Source: Acidobacteriota bacterium
GTDB lineage: Bacteria > Acidobacteriota > Blastocatellia > Chloracidobacteriales > JADJPF01
Length of the DNA stretch: 64,000 nt
Assembly (NCBI GenBank): GCA_016213785.1
Contig: JACQZQ010000121.1
Coordinates: forward strand, 1 to 64,000
Reading direction: 5' to 3'
Below the pieces are notes generated by a model. It did no database searches. It was not told where the DNA came from and worked only from the letters and a program-made list of their open reading frames with translations. The stretch's first letter is position 1. Every line of letters starts with the position of its first letter. This document shows positions 31,254 to 41,700 of this stretch, piece by piece. The position numbers and the translations under genes are program-made.

Positions 31254-32393
31254 ATGACAATTTATCTTGATAATGCGGCTACCAGTCATCCTAAACCACC
31301 TAAAGTTTATGAAACTTTAGCTAGTTGTCTGCAAGTTGCTGGGGCAAATCCTGGGCGTGCTGGTCATAAAATGGCACGCTTAGCCCAACAAATTATAGAA
31401 AATACTAGGTTTAAGCTAACAAAATTAATTAGTGCTAGTAGCTTAGAGCAAATTATTTTTACTTTTAATGCTACAGATGCCTTAAATATGGCAATTAAAG
31501 GCATTTTAGAACCAGGCGATCATGTTATAACCTCATATTTAGAACATAATTCTGTACTTAGACCTTTGCAAAATCTTGCTCAAAAGCAAATTACTTTAAC
31601 TTTAATTAAGCCTTCTGCTGAAGGCTTAATTAGCCCTAAAGATATAGAAAAAGCCATTAGACCTGAAACAAAATTAATCGCTATTACAGGAGCATCTAAT
31701 GTCTTAGGAACACTGCAACCTATTGAAGAAATAGGAGATATTGCACATCAAAACAATAAACTTTTTCTAGTTGATGCTTCTCAAGTCCTAGGTGTAATAC
31801 CAATAGATGTAGAGCAAATGCATATAGATTTACTAGCGGGCAGCGGTCATAAGGCTTTAATGGGGCCACCTGGAACAGGATTTCTTTATACAAGCCTTAA
31901 AAACCCAATAAAAAATTGGAGAGAAGGCGGAACAGGAGGAGATTCTCTTTCCCCATTACAACCAACTAACTTACCTCATCAACTTGAAGCAGGAACACAT
32001 AATTTTTTAGGTATAGCTGGTCTAGAAACAGCCCTAGATTTTATTGAAGAAAAAACCATTAAAAAAATCAAAGAACAAGAGCTTTTTTTACTAGAAAACT
32101 TGATAGCAAAATTAAAAGAAATTCCAGAAGTTACTCTTTATGGGACATTTGATTTAACAAAAAGAGTTGGAGTCCAAAGCCTTTCTCTTAAAGGATATAG
32201 CTCTGATGAAGTGGCTACAATTTTAGATGAGCATTTTGATATTGCAGTTCGTGGTGGACTACATTGTGCACCGCTACTGCATCAAGCTCTAGGAACTGTA
32301 CCTAATGGCCTAGTTCGTGTTAGCTTGGGAGCTTTTAATACTTTAGAGGATATAGAAGCTTTTATTTTTGCGATTAAAGAAATTATTAGTTAA
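31254..32393 (+). CDS. Aminotransferase class V / cysteine desulfurase family (TIGR01977-like)
   Basis: IYLDNAATSHPKPPKVYE...GANPGRAGHKMA..FTFNATDALNMAIKG..YLEHNSVLRPL, GSGHKALMGPPGTGFLY, RGGLHCAPLLH. Confidence 0.9.
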   Translation: MTIYLDNAATSHPKPPKVYETLASCLQVAGANPGRAGHKMARLAQQIIENTRFKLTKLISASSLEQIIFTFNATDALNMAIKGILEPGDHVITSYLEHNSVLRPLQNLAQKQITLTLIKPSAEGLISPKDIEKAIRPETKLIAITGASNVLGTLQPIEEIGDIAHQNNKLFLVDASQVLGVIPIDVEQMHIDLLAGSGHKALMGPPGTGFLYTSLKNPIKNWREGGTGGDSLSPLQPTNLPHQLEAGTHNFLGIAGLETALDFIEEKTIKKIKEQELFLLENLIAKLKEIPEVTLYGTFDLTKRVGVQSLSLKGYSSDEVATILDEHFDIAVRGGLHCAPLLHQALGTVPNGLVRVSLGAFNTLEDIEAFIFAIKEIIS

Positions 32394-32431
32394 GCTCTAA
32401 AATAAATCTAAAAACTTTTTTTATTTCCACT

Positions 32432-34177
32432 ATGCTTAAATCCCTAATTGACGAATCTGAAATATCAAAAAAAGTTTATCTCGTAGCATTTTTAGTAATT
32501 TCACTAGCGTCTTTCCTTAGCTTTAGTAATGTAATTTCTGGAGATTTTGTTGCTGATGATATTTTTTATGTTGTAGAAAATGAAAGTATTAAGTCCTTAT
32601 TTAATCCTGATATATTTTTTTCTAAAGAACACCTTACAAGAAACTTTGTTAATTTTAATAATTACCGCCCTATATATTTTTTTGCCTTATCAATAGAATA
32701 TGCTTTATTTGGTTTAGACCCTAGAGGCTATCACTTAGTTAATATTTTCCTTCATATAGTAAACAGCTTTTTACTCTATAGTTTAACTATTAAATACACA
32801 AACAAGAAAATACTAGCTCTATTAACAGCATTAATTTTTGTAGTCCATCCAATTCATACAGAAGCAGTTAGTAATATAACGGGTCTTTCAGAGGTTCTAA
32901 CAGCTTTTTTCCTACTTTTAGCTACTTGGAGTTACTCTAAAAGCAAATCTTTAGATTTCTATTACTTATCTTCACTAGCTTGCTATCTACTAGCAATAAT
33001 GTCTAAAGAAAGTGGAGTAGTGTTATTAGGAGTAATTATTTTACTAGATATATGTAGTAACTCATTAAATATCAATGAGTTAAAAAGAAAATCAGTTTAT
33101 TATCTTGGATATTTATTTACTTTTCTAGCCTATCTAGCATTTAAGCTTAGTATTAGAGGAGCAATTCTTAATAGTAAAACTTCAGTATTTGCTGAAGGTC
33201 AAGTAAGAGAACGGCTATATACAATGAGTTTAGCCTTTATAGAGTATTTTCGCTTACTTGTTTGGCCGAGTAAGTTAATTGCTTTTTATGATATTTTTAT
33301 TATTCCAATAGTCAAAGAACCTACAATATTTGTAGTTGGCGCACTTTGTTTAATTTTTGGGCTTTTAATAACAGGAATTGTGCTACTTAAATATGAAAGG
33401 GGACTAGCTTTTTCAATACTCTTCTTTTTTGGGACAATAAGTGTAGTTTCAAACATATTTTTTGATGTTGGCGTAATAATGGCAGAACGTTTTTTATATT
33501 TTCCTTCAATAAGTATTTGTTTAATAACTGCTTTAGGGTTCTATTTCCTTATAAATAAAGAAAATAACTTAAAATTTATAGCTATAGGACTATTTATCTT
33601 AGTTTTCTTTTCTCTAATAATACGTACCTATATAAGAAACTTAGATTGGTTAACTCAAGAGTCTGTTAGAGTAGCTTTTCTTAGAGATGCTCCTGAAAGC
33701 CCTAGGGTAGCAGTAATGCAATATGATAAGGTGATAGAGTTATTTAATCTTGGTCAAGTACAAGCAGCAATTGACTTAGCTAAAGAAGTTGTTAAGAAAA
33801 ACCCTAATTATGCTTTGGTTCATTATAAACTTGGGACAATGTTAGAGAGTCAAGGAAACCAACAAGAAGCGCTAAGCTCATTTGCTAGAGCAAAAGAACT
33901 TAGACCAAATAATTTAGAAATGCGTAATGCTTATGCAATGAGTTTATTAAATAATGGAGCATTTCTAGAAGCAAAAGCAGAGCTAGAAAGCATTATTCAA
34001 GAAGATCCTAAAATCGCAGAGCCTCATAATTACCTAGGAGTTATTTATATTAATCTAGAGCTTTATTCTCAAGCAGAAAAAGAATTTGAAAAGGCTTTAG
34101 CAATTAACCCAAATTATAAAGCGGCAGAATTTAATTTATTTAAGTTAAAAGAAATTATGCAAAAAAAATCAAAATAG
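32432..34177 (+). CDS. TMTC-like (DUF1736-type) multispanning GT-C protein with C-terminal TPRs
   Basis: FVADDIFYVVEN, NYRPIYFFALSIEYALFG.PRGYHLVNIFLHIVN, FVVHPIHTEAVSNITGLSEVL, SKESG; C-terminal TPR units. Confidence 0.85.
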   Translation: MLKSLIDESEISKKVYLVAFLVISLASFLSFSNVISGDFVADDIFYVVENESIKSLFNPDIFFSKEHLTRNFVNFNNYRPIYFFALSIEYALFGLDPRGYHLVNIFLHIVNSFLLYSLTIKYTNKKILALLTALIFVVHPIHTEAVSNITGLSEVLTAFFLLLATWSYSKSKSLDFYYLSSLACYLLAIMSKESGVVLLGVIILLDICSNSLNINELKRKSVYYLGYLFTFLAYLAFKLSIRGAILNSKTSVFAEGQVRERLYTMSLAFIEYFRLLVWPSKLIAFYDIFIIPIVKEPTIFVVGALCLIFGLLITGIVLLKYERGLAFSILFFFGTISVVSNIFFDVGVIMAERFLYFPSISICLITALGFYFLINKENNLKFIAIGLFILVFFSLIIRTYIRNLDWLTQESVRVAFLRDAPESPRVAVMQYDKVIELFNLGQVQAAIDLAKEVVKKNPNYALVHYKLGTMLESQGNQQEALSSFARAKELRPNNLEMRNAYAMSLLNNGAFLEAKAELESIIQEDPKIAEPHNYLGVIYINLELYSQAEKEFEKALAINPNYKAAEFNLFKLKEIMQKKSK

Positions 34178-34373
34178 TTTGTTCGAGAACTATTTCCGCA
34201 CCTAACCAAAAGGGTTGAGTCAAAATTCCGCAATTAAGAATATTAATTAAAAATAATTATTTACAAACGTAGGATAACTTATTGAAAATAAAAAACTAAT
34301 AATATTTTTCTATAAGTTAGATTTGTGGACTAATAAATGCAATAGAGTTAATCGAGTTTTTGCAAGAATCCTG

Positions 34374-34401
34374 GGGGTACGGAGAATCCTACCCGTATCC
34401 C
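34374..34401. terminator. Hairpin GGGGTACGG-N10-CCGTATCCC between TMTC-like and response-regulator genes
   Basis: 9-bp stem with one G.U pair; no long U-tract, so it could be a leader structure rather than a terminator. Confidence 0.45.
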
Positions 34402-34521
34402 TAATGTTTTAATTATAAGTAATCTATAAAAAACTAAAAAAATTAGGGGTAAATTAAGTTTTAGATTTCTCTAAAATTCTAATAATTTTTTAGACTAAGA
34501 ACAATCACGAAGGATAAAGTT

Positions 34522-34983
34522 ATGAACTTAAATCTAGAAGAAGTAAAAACCCCCGCAAAAACCTCTCAAACAAACCCAACAGCTAAACAACATGTTCTTT
34601 TAGTTGAAGATAGTAAAGTTAGTCAAAAAGTTACTGCCTTTCAATTAAAATGTCTTGGTTACACTGTAGATATAGTAGAAAATGGCTATCAAGCCCTACA
34701 AGCTCTAAACAAAAATTCTTATGGATTAATTTTGATGGATTGTTTAATGCCTGAAATGGACGGCTATCAAGCTACTAAAGAAATCCGTCAAAATGAAAGA
34801 GCTACAGGAAACCATATTCCAATTATTGGACTTACTGGTCATGAATTAGTAGATGATCGTAATAAGTGTTTATCCGTAGGTATGGACGGTTACTTATCAA
34901 AACCTGCTGAAGTTAGCACACTAGTAGATACTCTTAATTATTGGTATCCATCAGAAAAAACAAGAAAATTAGTAGAGTTTTAA
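34522..34983 (+). CDS. Single-domain response regulator (CheY-like)
   Basis: VLLVEDSKVSQKVTAFQL, LILMDCLMPEMDGYQATKEIR, LTGHE, SKP. Confidence 0.93.
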   Translation: MNLNLEEVKTPAKTSQTNPTAKQHVLLVEDSKVSQKVTAFQLKCLGYTVDIVENGYQALQALNKNSYGLILMDCLMPEMDGYQATKEIRQNERATGNHIPIIGLTGHELVDDRNKCLSVGMDGYLSKPAEVSTLVDTLNYWYPSEKTRKLVEF

Positions 34984-34984
34984 G

Positions 34985-35833
34985 TTAAATTTCTGCACCC
35001 TTAAAAACTTGAGACTTAATTATTGAAAAGAATAGATTTTCAGGAACCAATTTCCTTAAAGCAAGAATTAATTTAGCATCACTACCAGCTTTATATCTTA
35101 ATTGTGAGGAATTTGAAGTTGCTGCTTGAAAAATAACTTTAGCAACTTCAATAGGTTCAGAAGATCTTTCTACTGCCTTTTTTATATTATCTCTAGCTAT
35201 TTTTAAGATAGATTGATATTCCCTAGGTGCATTTTCATCAGTATGATCTGCTGAGCGGCCACCAAAATCTGTTCTAATAGCACCTGGCTCAACAAGTTTA
35301 ACTTTTATCCCTAAGGGTGCAACTTCATAGTTAAGACTTTCAGTAAATCCTTCAACAGCCCATTTTGTTGAATGATAAAGGCTATAGTAAGGAAATGTTA
35401 CTCTACCACCTACAGATGTTATATTAATTAATATTCCTTTTTCTTTCTTAGTTCTCCAAACAGAAATAGCTTCTTTACAAAGCGCCATAAGGCCAAAAAC
35501 ATTAGTATCAAATTGACGTTTAATTTGTTCAGTTGTTGCACCTTCAAAGGGGCCTGTTAAACCATATCCAGCATTATTAACTACAACATCTATCTTACCA
35601 AATTTCCTAGTAATTTCTGCCCAAGCAGATTTTATAGATTCTTCTTTTGTAACGTCTAAGGCTACGGCTAAAAGTCGGCTATTTGAGCCTAGATCGCTTT
35701 TTTCTGGTGTGCGCATTGTAGCAGCAACATTCCATCCTTTTTCTAAAAAATAAAGGGCTGTGACTTTGCCTATTCCGGTTGAACTTCCTGTTATTAAAAC
35801 GGTTTTGGTTGACATAAATTTCCTCTTTTCCAA
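34985..35833 (-). CDS. Short-chain dehydrogenase/reductase
   Basis: VLITGSSTGIGKVTA, NNAGYG, YSLYHSTKWAVEGF. Confidence 0.94.
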   Translation of the reverse strand: MEKRKFMSTKTVLITGSSTGIGKVTALYFLEKGWNVAATMRTPEKSDLGSNSRLLAVALDVTKEESIKSAWAEITRKFGKIDVVVNNAGYGLTGPFEGATTEQIKRQFDTNVFGLMALCKEAISVWRTKKEKGILINITSVGGRVTFPYYSLYHSTKWAVEGFTESLNYEVAPLGIKVKLVEPGAIRTDFGGRSADHTDENAPREYQSILKIARDNIKKAVERSSEPIEVAKVIFQAATSNSSQLRYKAGSDAKLILALRKLVPENLFFSIIKSQVFKGAEI

Positions 35834-35972
35834 ATTAAAATTAGTTTCTAATAATTTATAAAAACCTTTTCTATAAATTAATTGGTTGATTAAAAACTAT
35901 TTTTGCTGCTATAAATAGATATCAGTTTTATAATTCTTACCAATATCTAAGTAAAAATAAATTACTTATAAC

Positions 35973-36009
35973 TGACTCACAGTCATTAGTTATAACTGAC
36001 TTGTAGTCA
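35973..36009. promoter_or_regulatory. Two tandem palindromic operators (probable TetR-family binding sites) between divergent SDR and TetR genes
   Basis: TGACT-CAC-AGTCA (35973-35985) and TGACT-TGT-AGTCA (35997-36009), centres 24 bp apart within a 24-bp direct repeat TTATAACTGACTnnnAGTCATTnG. Confidence 0.8.
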
Positions 36010-36020
36010 TTTGTCAACAA

Positions 36021-36683
36021 ATGAAATCATTTAAACCACCTAAATTAGAAAAAAAGCGTGCTATTAGCGATGACCTAAAAGATATACGACGAGAATCAAT
36101 ATTAAATGCTGTAGACTTTTTACTTACTAAGCATTCTATGCAAGAAATATCTATGGAAAATGTAGCTGAGACAATAAAGCTAGCTAAAGGTACATTATAT
36201 CTTTATTTTAAGACAAAAGAAGAGCTTTTTCTTTCTTTGCTAGAACGAGCATATTTAAGTTGGTTTGAGGAGATAGAGATTTGGGTAAGTGCTCAAGAGA
36301 AAGTAGACATAGCTAATTTTGCTGAATTTATTGCTGAGTCATTTTCTAAAAAATCTACATTACTTTTACTAGCGCCTTATTCAGAATCAATTCTTGAAAA
36401 AAACATTCTCTTAGAGCGAATTATTGAATATAAAAGGACAATGAATTTAAGACTTATAGCCTTAAGTCTTAAGATTTCCGAAAAAATGCCTTCTGTAGAT
36501 GTAGAAAAAATTACACTTAGTTTTATGTTTGTTCATGCTGCAATAGTTGGGCTTTATTTTAAGGCTTTTCCTAGCAAAATAATGCTTGAAGCATTAAAAC
36601 AACCTGATTTATCAAAACTAAAACTTGATTTTAAGCCAAGTCTACAAATAATGCTTGAAGGGATATTCTTAAAACTGTTTTAA
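36021..36683 (+). CDS. TetR/AcrR family transcriptional regulator
   Basis: N-terminal HTH SILNAVDFLLTKHSMQEISMENVAETIKLAKGTLYLYFKTKEELF. Confidence 0.93.
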   Translation: MKSFKPPKLEKKRAISDDLKDIRRESILNAVDFLLTKHSMQEISMENVAETIKLAKGTLYLYFKTKEELFLSLLERAYLSWFEEIEIWVSAQEKVDIANFAEFIAESFSKKSTLLLLAPYSESILEKNILLERIIEYKRTMNLRLIALSLKISEKMPSVDVEKITLSFMFVHAAIVGLYFKAFPSKIMLEALKQPDLSKLKLDFKPSLQIMLEGIFLKLF

Positions 36684-36694
36684 TGTTCTAAATA

Positions 36695-37570
36695 TTATAG
36701 CCTAGGAAATATGTCTAGTTTAATTTCTTTGCGGATTTCAGCAAATCTAGCCTTTTCTTCAATATCTGGAAGATAAGCAAGACCTTCAGAAATCAAATCA
36801 TATTCCTTCATAATTCTTGCACCTGGAAGTGCTTCACCTTTTTCATCTACCTCACGTCCCAACAAATAAATAGTGTCTGAAACCGTTAAGGCAGATGTAA
36901 TATCATGGGTAATTATAATAAAGGTGTTAAGAGTATGTTGGTTAGCAATGTTTTTAATTAGATTAATAACATTAGTAATACTAACAGGATCTAAGCCTGA
37001 AAAAGGCTCATCTAGAATAATAAAATGTTTGTTAGTCATTAATTGCTGCAAGATAGCAACTCTTTGGCGTTGGCCTCCAGAGAGTTGTACAGGCCAATAT
37101 AGGCTTTGTTTAAAGAGTTCAAATTTATCTAGATATTGAAGTGCTTGCTCACGTGCTACTTTAGCATCAAGCTTTGCAATTCTTATCCCTGGTTGAACTA
37201 AATTATCTAAAACCGATAAATCGTCAAAAAGAGGATATTTTTGAAAAACTACGCCTACATCGCCTAATTTAACATCCCGCATTTTATTAGGCTCATCTTC
37301 TGTAATTAAAATGTGTCCGCTTGTAGGGCGCTCAAGTGCTGCAATAATTCTAAGAATTGTAGTTTTCCCAATGCCTGAAGGCCCTAAAATACTTACAATT
37401 TGGGGCTTGTTTTGGATGTTTTTTATTGAAAAAGATAAGTTTTTAAGTACAGGAAACTTTTTTCCATCATTTAAGGAAAAATCTTTGCAAACATTATCTA
37501 CTGTAAGAAGTGGTTCTAGTAAATTTACTTGTGAAAGCGGGCCTGTAACTACTTTTTCTCGTTCTGTCAT
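36695..37570 (-). CDS. ABC transporter ATP-binding protein (NitT/TauT-like)
   Basis: Walker A GPSGIGKTT, signature LSGGQRQRVAILQ, Walker B FIILDEPFSGLD. Confidence 0.94.
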   Translation of the reverse strand: MTEREKVVTGPLSQVNLLEPLLTVDNVCKDFSLNDGKKFPVLKNLSFSIKNIQNKPQIVSILGPSGIGKTTILRIIAALERPTSGHILITEDEPNKMRDVKLGDVGVVFQKYPLFDDLSVLDNLVQPGIRIAKLDAKVAREQALQYLDKFELFKQSLYWPVQLSGGQRQRVAILQQLMTNKHFIILDEPFSGLDPVSITNVINLIKNIANQHTLNTFIIITHDITSALTVSDTIYLLGREVDEKGEALPGARIMKEYDLISEGLAYLPDIEEKARFAEIRKEIKLDIFPRL

Positions 37571-37576
37571 AGATCT

Positions 37577-38470
37577 TTAACCTCGTTCTGCTATTACACT
37601 ATAAGGAAATAAAAAGCGCTTAAGAAAAGAAAATAAACTATCTTCAAGTAAAGCGATAAAGCCTATAATTAGAAGCAGTGCATATACTTCTGGCAAATTA
37701 TTGGTCGAATAATAAGCATAAAGCTGTGTTCCTATTCCTTTTTCATTACGGCTATAGGTTTCAATAGATGTAATCATAATCCAGCCTATTGCAGCGTTTT
37801 GCGCTACCATATCTATCATTTGTGGTAGAGTTGGTCTGACTACAACATTATAAAAAACTTGCCAGTCATTATACCCTAAGACTTTTGCTAGTTCGTATTT
37901 CATTCTAGGGATTGAGTTTATTACATCTGTCATACTAGTAACCAAGAAAAAAGTCATACCCGTTGTAAGCATTGCTACTTTTGTAGGCCAGCCAATAGTA
38001 AATAGCGAGAAAAAAATTAAAGTAAACCCAATAAAAGGAATATATCGAAGTAACTTAACAAAACTATTAAATGGCTTAAATATTGGAATTACACTTAGAT
38101 ATGAGATTACTAAGGAAATAATGGATGAATAAATTAAGCCTATAACATTTAGTTTAAGAGTTGACCAAACATGGCTAAGAAGCTGGTGTTTAGCCCACAT
38201 ATTATAAAGTGCTGTTGTTACTTCAGAAGGCGATGGAAAGGGGCGAACTAGATTATAAAGCCAGTTATCTAGTAGTTCTGTAGAGGTCATAGTTTCAGCC
38301 ATACTTTTACGTAATGCAACGCTTAGTAACCATAAGCCTAAAAAAAGTAGTACCCAGATAGCAATTAAATTTGAGCGAACAAAAGTGCTTACTTCACCAT
38401 AAACACGAAAGGCTTCTAGTAAAGGGCTAGTTTTTTCTTTTGTGCTTGTAATCTCTATGTTTGAATCCAT
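37577..38470 (-). CDS. ABC transporter permease
   Basis: Multispanning protein; EAA-like ...AKVLGYNDWQVFYNVVVRPTLPQMID; abuts the ATPase gene. Confidence 0.9.
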   Translation of the reverse strand: MDSNIEITSTKEKTSPLLEAFRVYGEVSTFVRSNLIAIWVLLFLGLWLLSVALRKSMAETMTSTELLDNWLYNLVRPFPSPSEVTTALYNMWAKHQLLSHVWSTLKLNVIGLIYSSIISLVISYLSVIPIFKPFNSFVKLLRYIPFIGFTLIFFSLFTIGWPTKVAMLTTGMTFFLVTSMTDVINSIPRMKYELAKVLGYNDWQVFYNVVVRPTLPQMIDMVAQNAAIGWIMITSIETYSRNEKGIGTQLYAYYSTNNLPEVYALLLIIGFIALLEDSLFSFLKRFLFPYSVIAERG

Positions 38471-38731
38471 AAATAACCCTTAGAAATTTTTAAAATTTTA
38501 TTGTCTTGCTCTAAATGGACAATTAATAATAATCCAGTACAAAATGTTAGGAATTAGAAATTATTTTCTAATAACGCTCACCATTCTAACAGAAATTCTC
38601 GCGTTTATTGTTAAGCCCACAATAGAAATTTTTAATACATTATTTTCTGAACTTAATAGAACCTTTTGCGTGCAAGCAAAATAGCAGGAAAACCTTCTGC
38701 TTTATTAAATCAAAACAAATTGGAGGTAAAA

Positions 38732-41700
38732 ATGAGGACTAAGAACCTATATTTGTGTTTTTGTCTTCTGTTATTAGCTGCGATATTTATGCCTAGTTTT
38801 TTTGGTAGTAGTCGTGCTTCTCCTTTTCTCCAAAATAATCAGAATAACCAAAATAATCAGAATAACCAGAATAACCAGAATAACCAAAATAGCCAAGATA
38901 ACCAAGATAACCAAGAAGTCGCTCAAGAATCTGCTAGTGCTATTTTACAAAAAGATCCCCCTGGAGAAGGAATATTAATTCGCGAAGCAGATGAAAATAG
39001 TCAGGCTACAGCAATACCTCTTAAGCATACAAATGTAAAAATGTCTATTATAGGTTTTGTTGCGGTAGTTGATGTAGAGCAAATTTTTACTAACCCTTAT
39101 CAGGAAGAAATAAATGCTACTTATATTTTCCCTTTACCTAAAAGTTCAGCAATCCATAAAATGGAAATGCTAATTGGGGAGAGAGAAATTAAAGGGGAAA
39201 TTAAAGAGCGAGATTTTGCAAAAGAGGAAATGAAACGCTTTTCAAAACAAGGAAACAAGGTAGTTTTGCTTGAAGAAGAAAGACCAAACATATTTACAAC
39301 AACAGTTGCAAATATTGAGCCTACAGAAGAAATAAAAGTAAAAATCCATTATACCCAACGTTTAGATTATGATGATGGTATTTTTCGTTTATTTTTTCCA
39401 ATGGTTGTTGGGCATCGTTATATTCCAGGTTTGCCAATAGGTAAATCAGGAAAAGGTGAAGCACTTGATACAACAAAAGTTCCTGATGCTTCTAGAATAA
39501 CTCCTCCAAGATTATCTGTTGGCTCAGGGTTTAGACTAGGAAATGTATCTATAAAAATAGATCTTAATCCTGGGATAAAGATTAAAAATGTTAACTCACC
39601 TTCTCATCAGGTTTTGATAGATAAAGCTAAAGCAGCAGGGCATTTTGATATTAAGTTAACAGAGCTAGAACTAGTTCCTAATCGTGATTTTATGCTAGAG
39701 TATAAAGTAGCAGGAGACTCACCTAGGGCAGCATTTCTTAAAGCTGAAGATCTTGAAAAAGGTTATGGGTACTTTCTCTTGATGTCAGTACCTCCAATAA
39801 AAGTAAATAAAAAAGATATTTTACCTAAAGATCTAGACTTAATACTAGATATTTCTGGTTCAATGTCAGGACAGACTCTAGAGCAAGCTAAAAAAGCCTT
39901 AAAGATGTGTCTAGAAGGGCTAAACCCTCAAGATACTTTTAATATCAGCGTATTTGCTGATGATTTTCGTTCAGTAACAAAAACCCCTATGAAAGCTAGC
40001 AAAGAAAATATTAGGCAAGCTAGTGAGTTTATGGATCAGCTTAAGACTGAAGGTGGGACAATTATGCAGCCTGTCCTAGAATATACACTTAAGCAAAATC
40101 TAGAGAAGTCTTCTGTAAAAATCAATGGATTTACTCTTGACAGAATGCCAATAGTAGTAATGTTTAGTGATGGTGGTGTTGGTAATGAGCAAGAAATACT
40201 TAGTAAAGTAAAAGAGCTTTTAGGTGATACCAGGATTTTTACTTTTGGTATTAGCGATGCTATAAACGAGTATTTTATGAAGGAATTAGCTGAGGTCGGT
40301 AGAGGCACGGCTGAAATGATTCCTTCAAGCCAAAAAGACATTAGACCTAACATCAAACGTTTTATTAAACGTATACAAGCACCAATACTAAGCGATTTTC
40401 AAATAAATTGGCCTGGTAGCGAAAAAGCGGAAATTTCTCCTTCTCCTATTCCAGATCTTTTCTTTAACCAACCAGTTTTTATTAATGGCAGATATCCTCT
40501 TGGGCTAAACCCTGAAAACATTAGGATTACAGCCGAAAGTAGTCAGGGCGATAAGGCCATACCAATTAACTTTGATATTGATTCTTCAGAATTTAACCTA
40601 GAAATCCTTTCTATTCTTTGGGCACGTTCAAAAATGGAAGATTTAACTGACAAAATCCTTCTTAATCCCAATGAAGAACTCTATAGAAGAGAAATTTTAG
40701 CACTTGCTCTAGAATATCAACTGCTCTCACCTGTAACAGCTTTTATTGCAGTAGATAGCACAGCTAGCACAAACATAGCAACTAGAGATGTTACTGTGCC
40801 TGTACTAGTTCCTAGAAGTTGGGAGGCCGCACCACTACTTTTAAGTGCAAGTTTATCTTCTAAAAACCCTGCTTTAGCCCTTAGTAATAAAGGGCTTGCT
40901 CCAAAGTTTGCTAAATTAAAAGGTAAAATTTCTATCCCAGGCAAAGCTAAAGCAAATAAACCTCTTAAAAGGCATAAAGGTAAAAAAGACTTTGAAGGTA
41001 AGGCAAAATCTTTTTCTCCAAAAGATAAGCTAGATAAAATAGCTGAGCCTACTTTTGAGCTACCACCTGTTTCTGAAACCGACAAAGCTATTCTTAATAG
41101 TGATGCTAATAATAAGGACAAGATCTTAGCTAAAATCCTAGAACAACAACTTCCTACAGGAGAATGGCAGGGATTACGCTCGTTAGATACTATTAGAAAT
41201 ACAGCACTTGCTACACTTGTGCTTATAGAAAATGACCCTTCAGCTAATAAATATAAGTTAGAACTACTGCTTGCTACTGATTTTCTTATCTCAAATGTAG
41301 ATGGATTTGGGCAAATTTACATTATTGAAGATACACAACAGCAAACAGAAACCTATGCCTTAGTGATTCTAGCTTTATCTGAATATCTAAAAACTATTCA
41401 AAATAAAGAAGATCCCCTATTTTTAGGAAAAATAGAGCTAACTAAACTAGTGCTAGATAAATTACTATCCTTAAGAAAACCTAATAATATTTGGTTAAAT
41501 AAGGAAAATGGTAAAGAAGATCTTAATGCCACAATTTGGTCAGCAATAGCTATTAAACGTGATTCTTCTGAACAAAAAGTACTAACTGAAGTGGCTAATT
41601 TATTAGCAAATGATAAAAACTCTGATCAAGTAAGAGCTACCTTAACAATGCTCTTAGGTGGTTTAAAGGTAGGAGAACAACATCAGTTAGAGTTTAAAAA

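Noticed and set aside
40036-41121. Minus-strand ORFs of 106 and 134 aa
   Set aside because: Antisense to the VIT-VWA protein; low-complexity L/S-rich.
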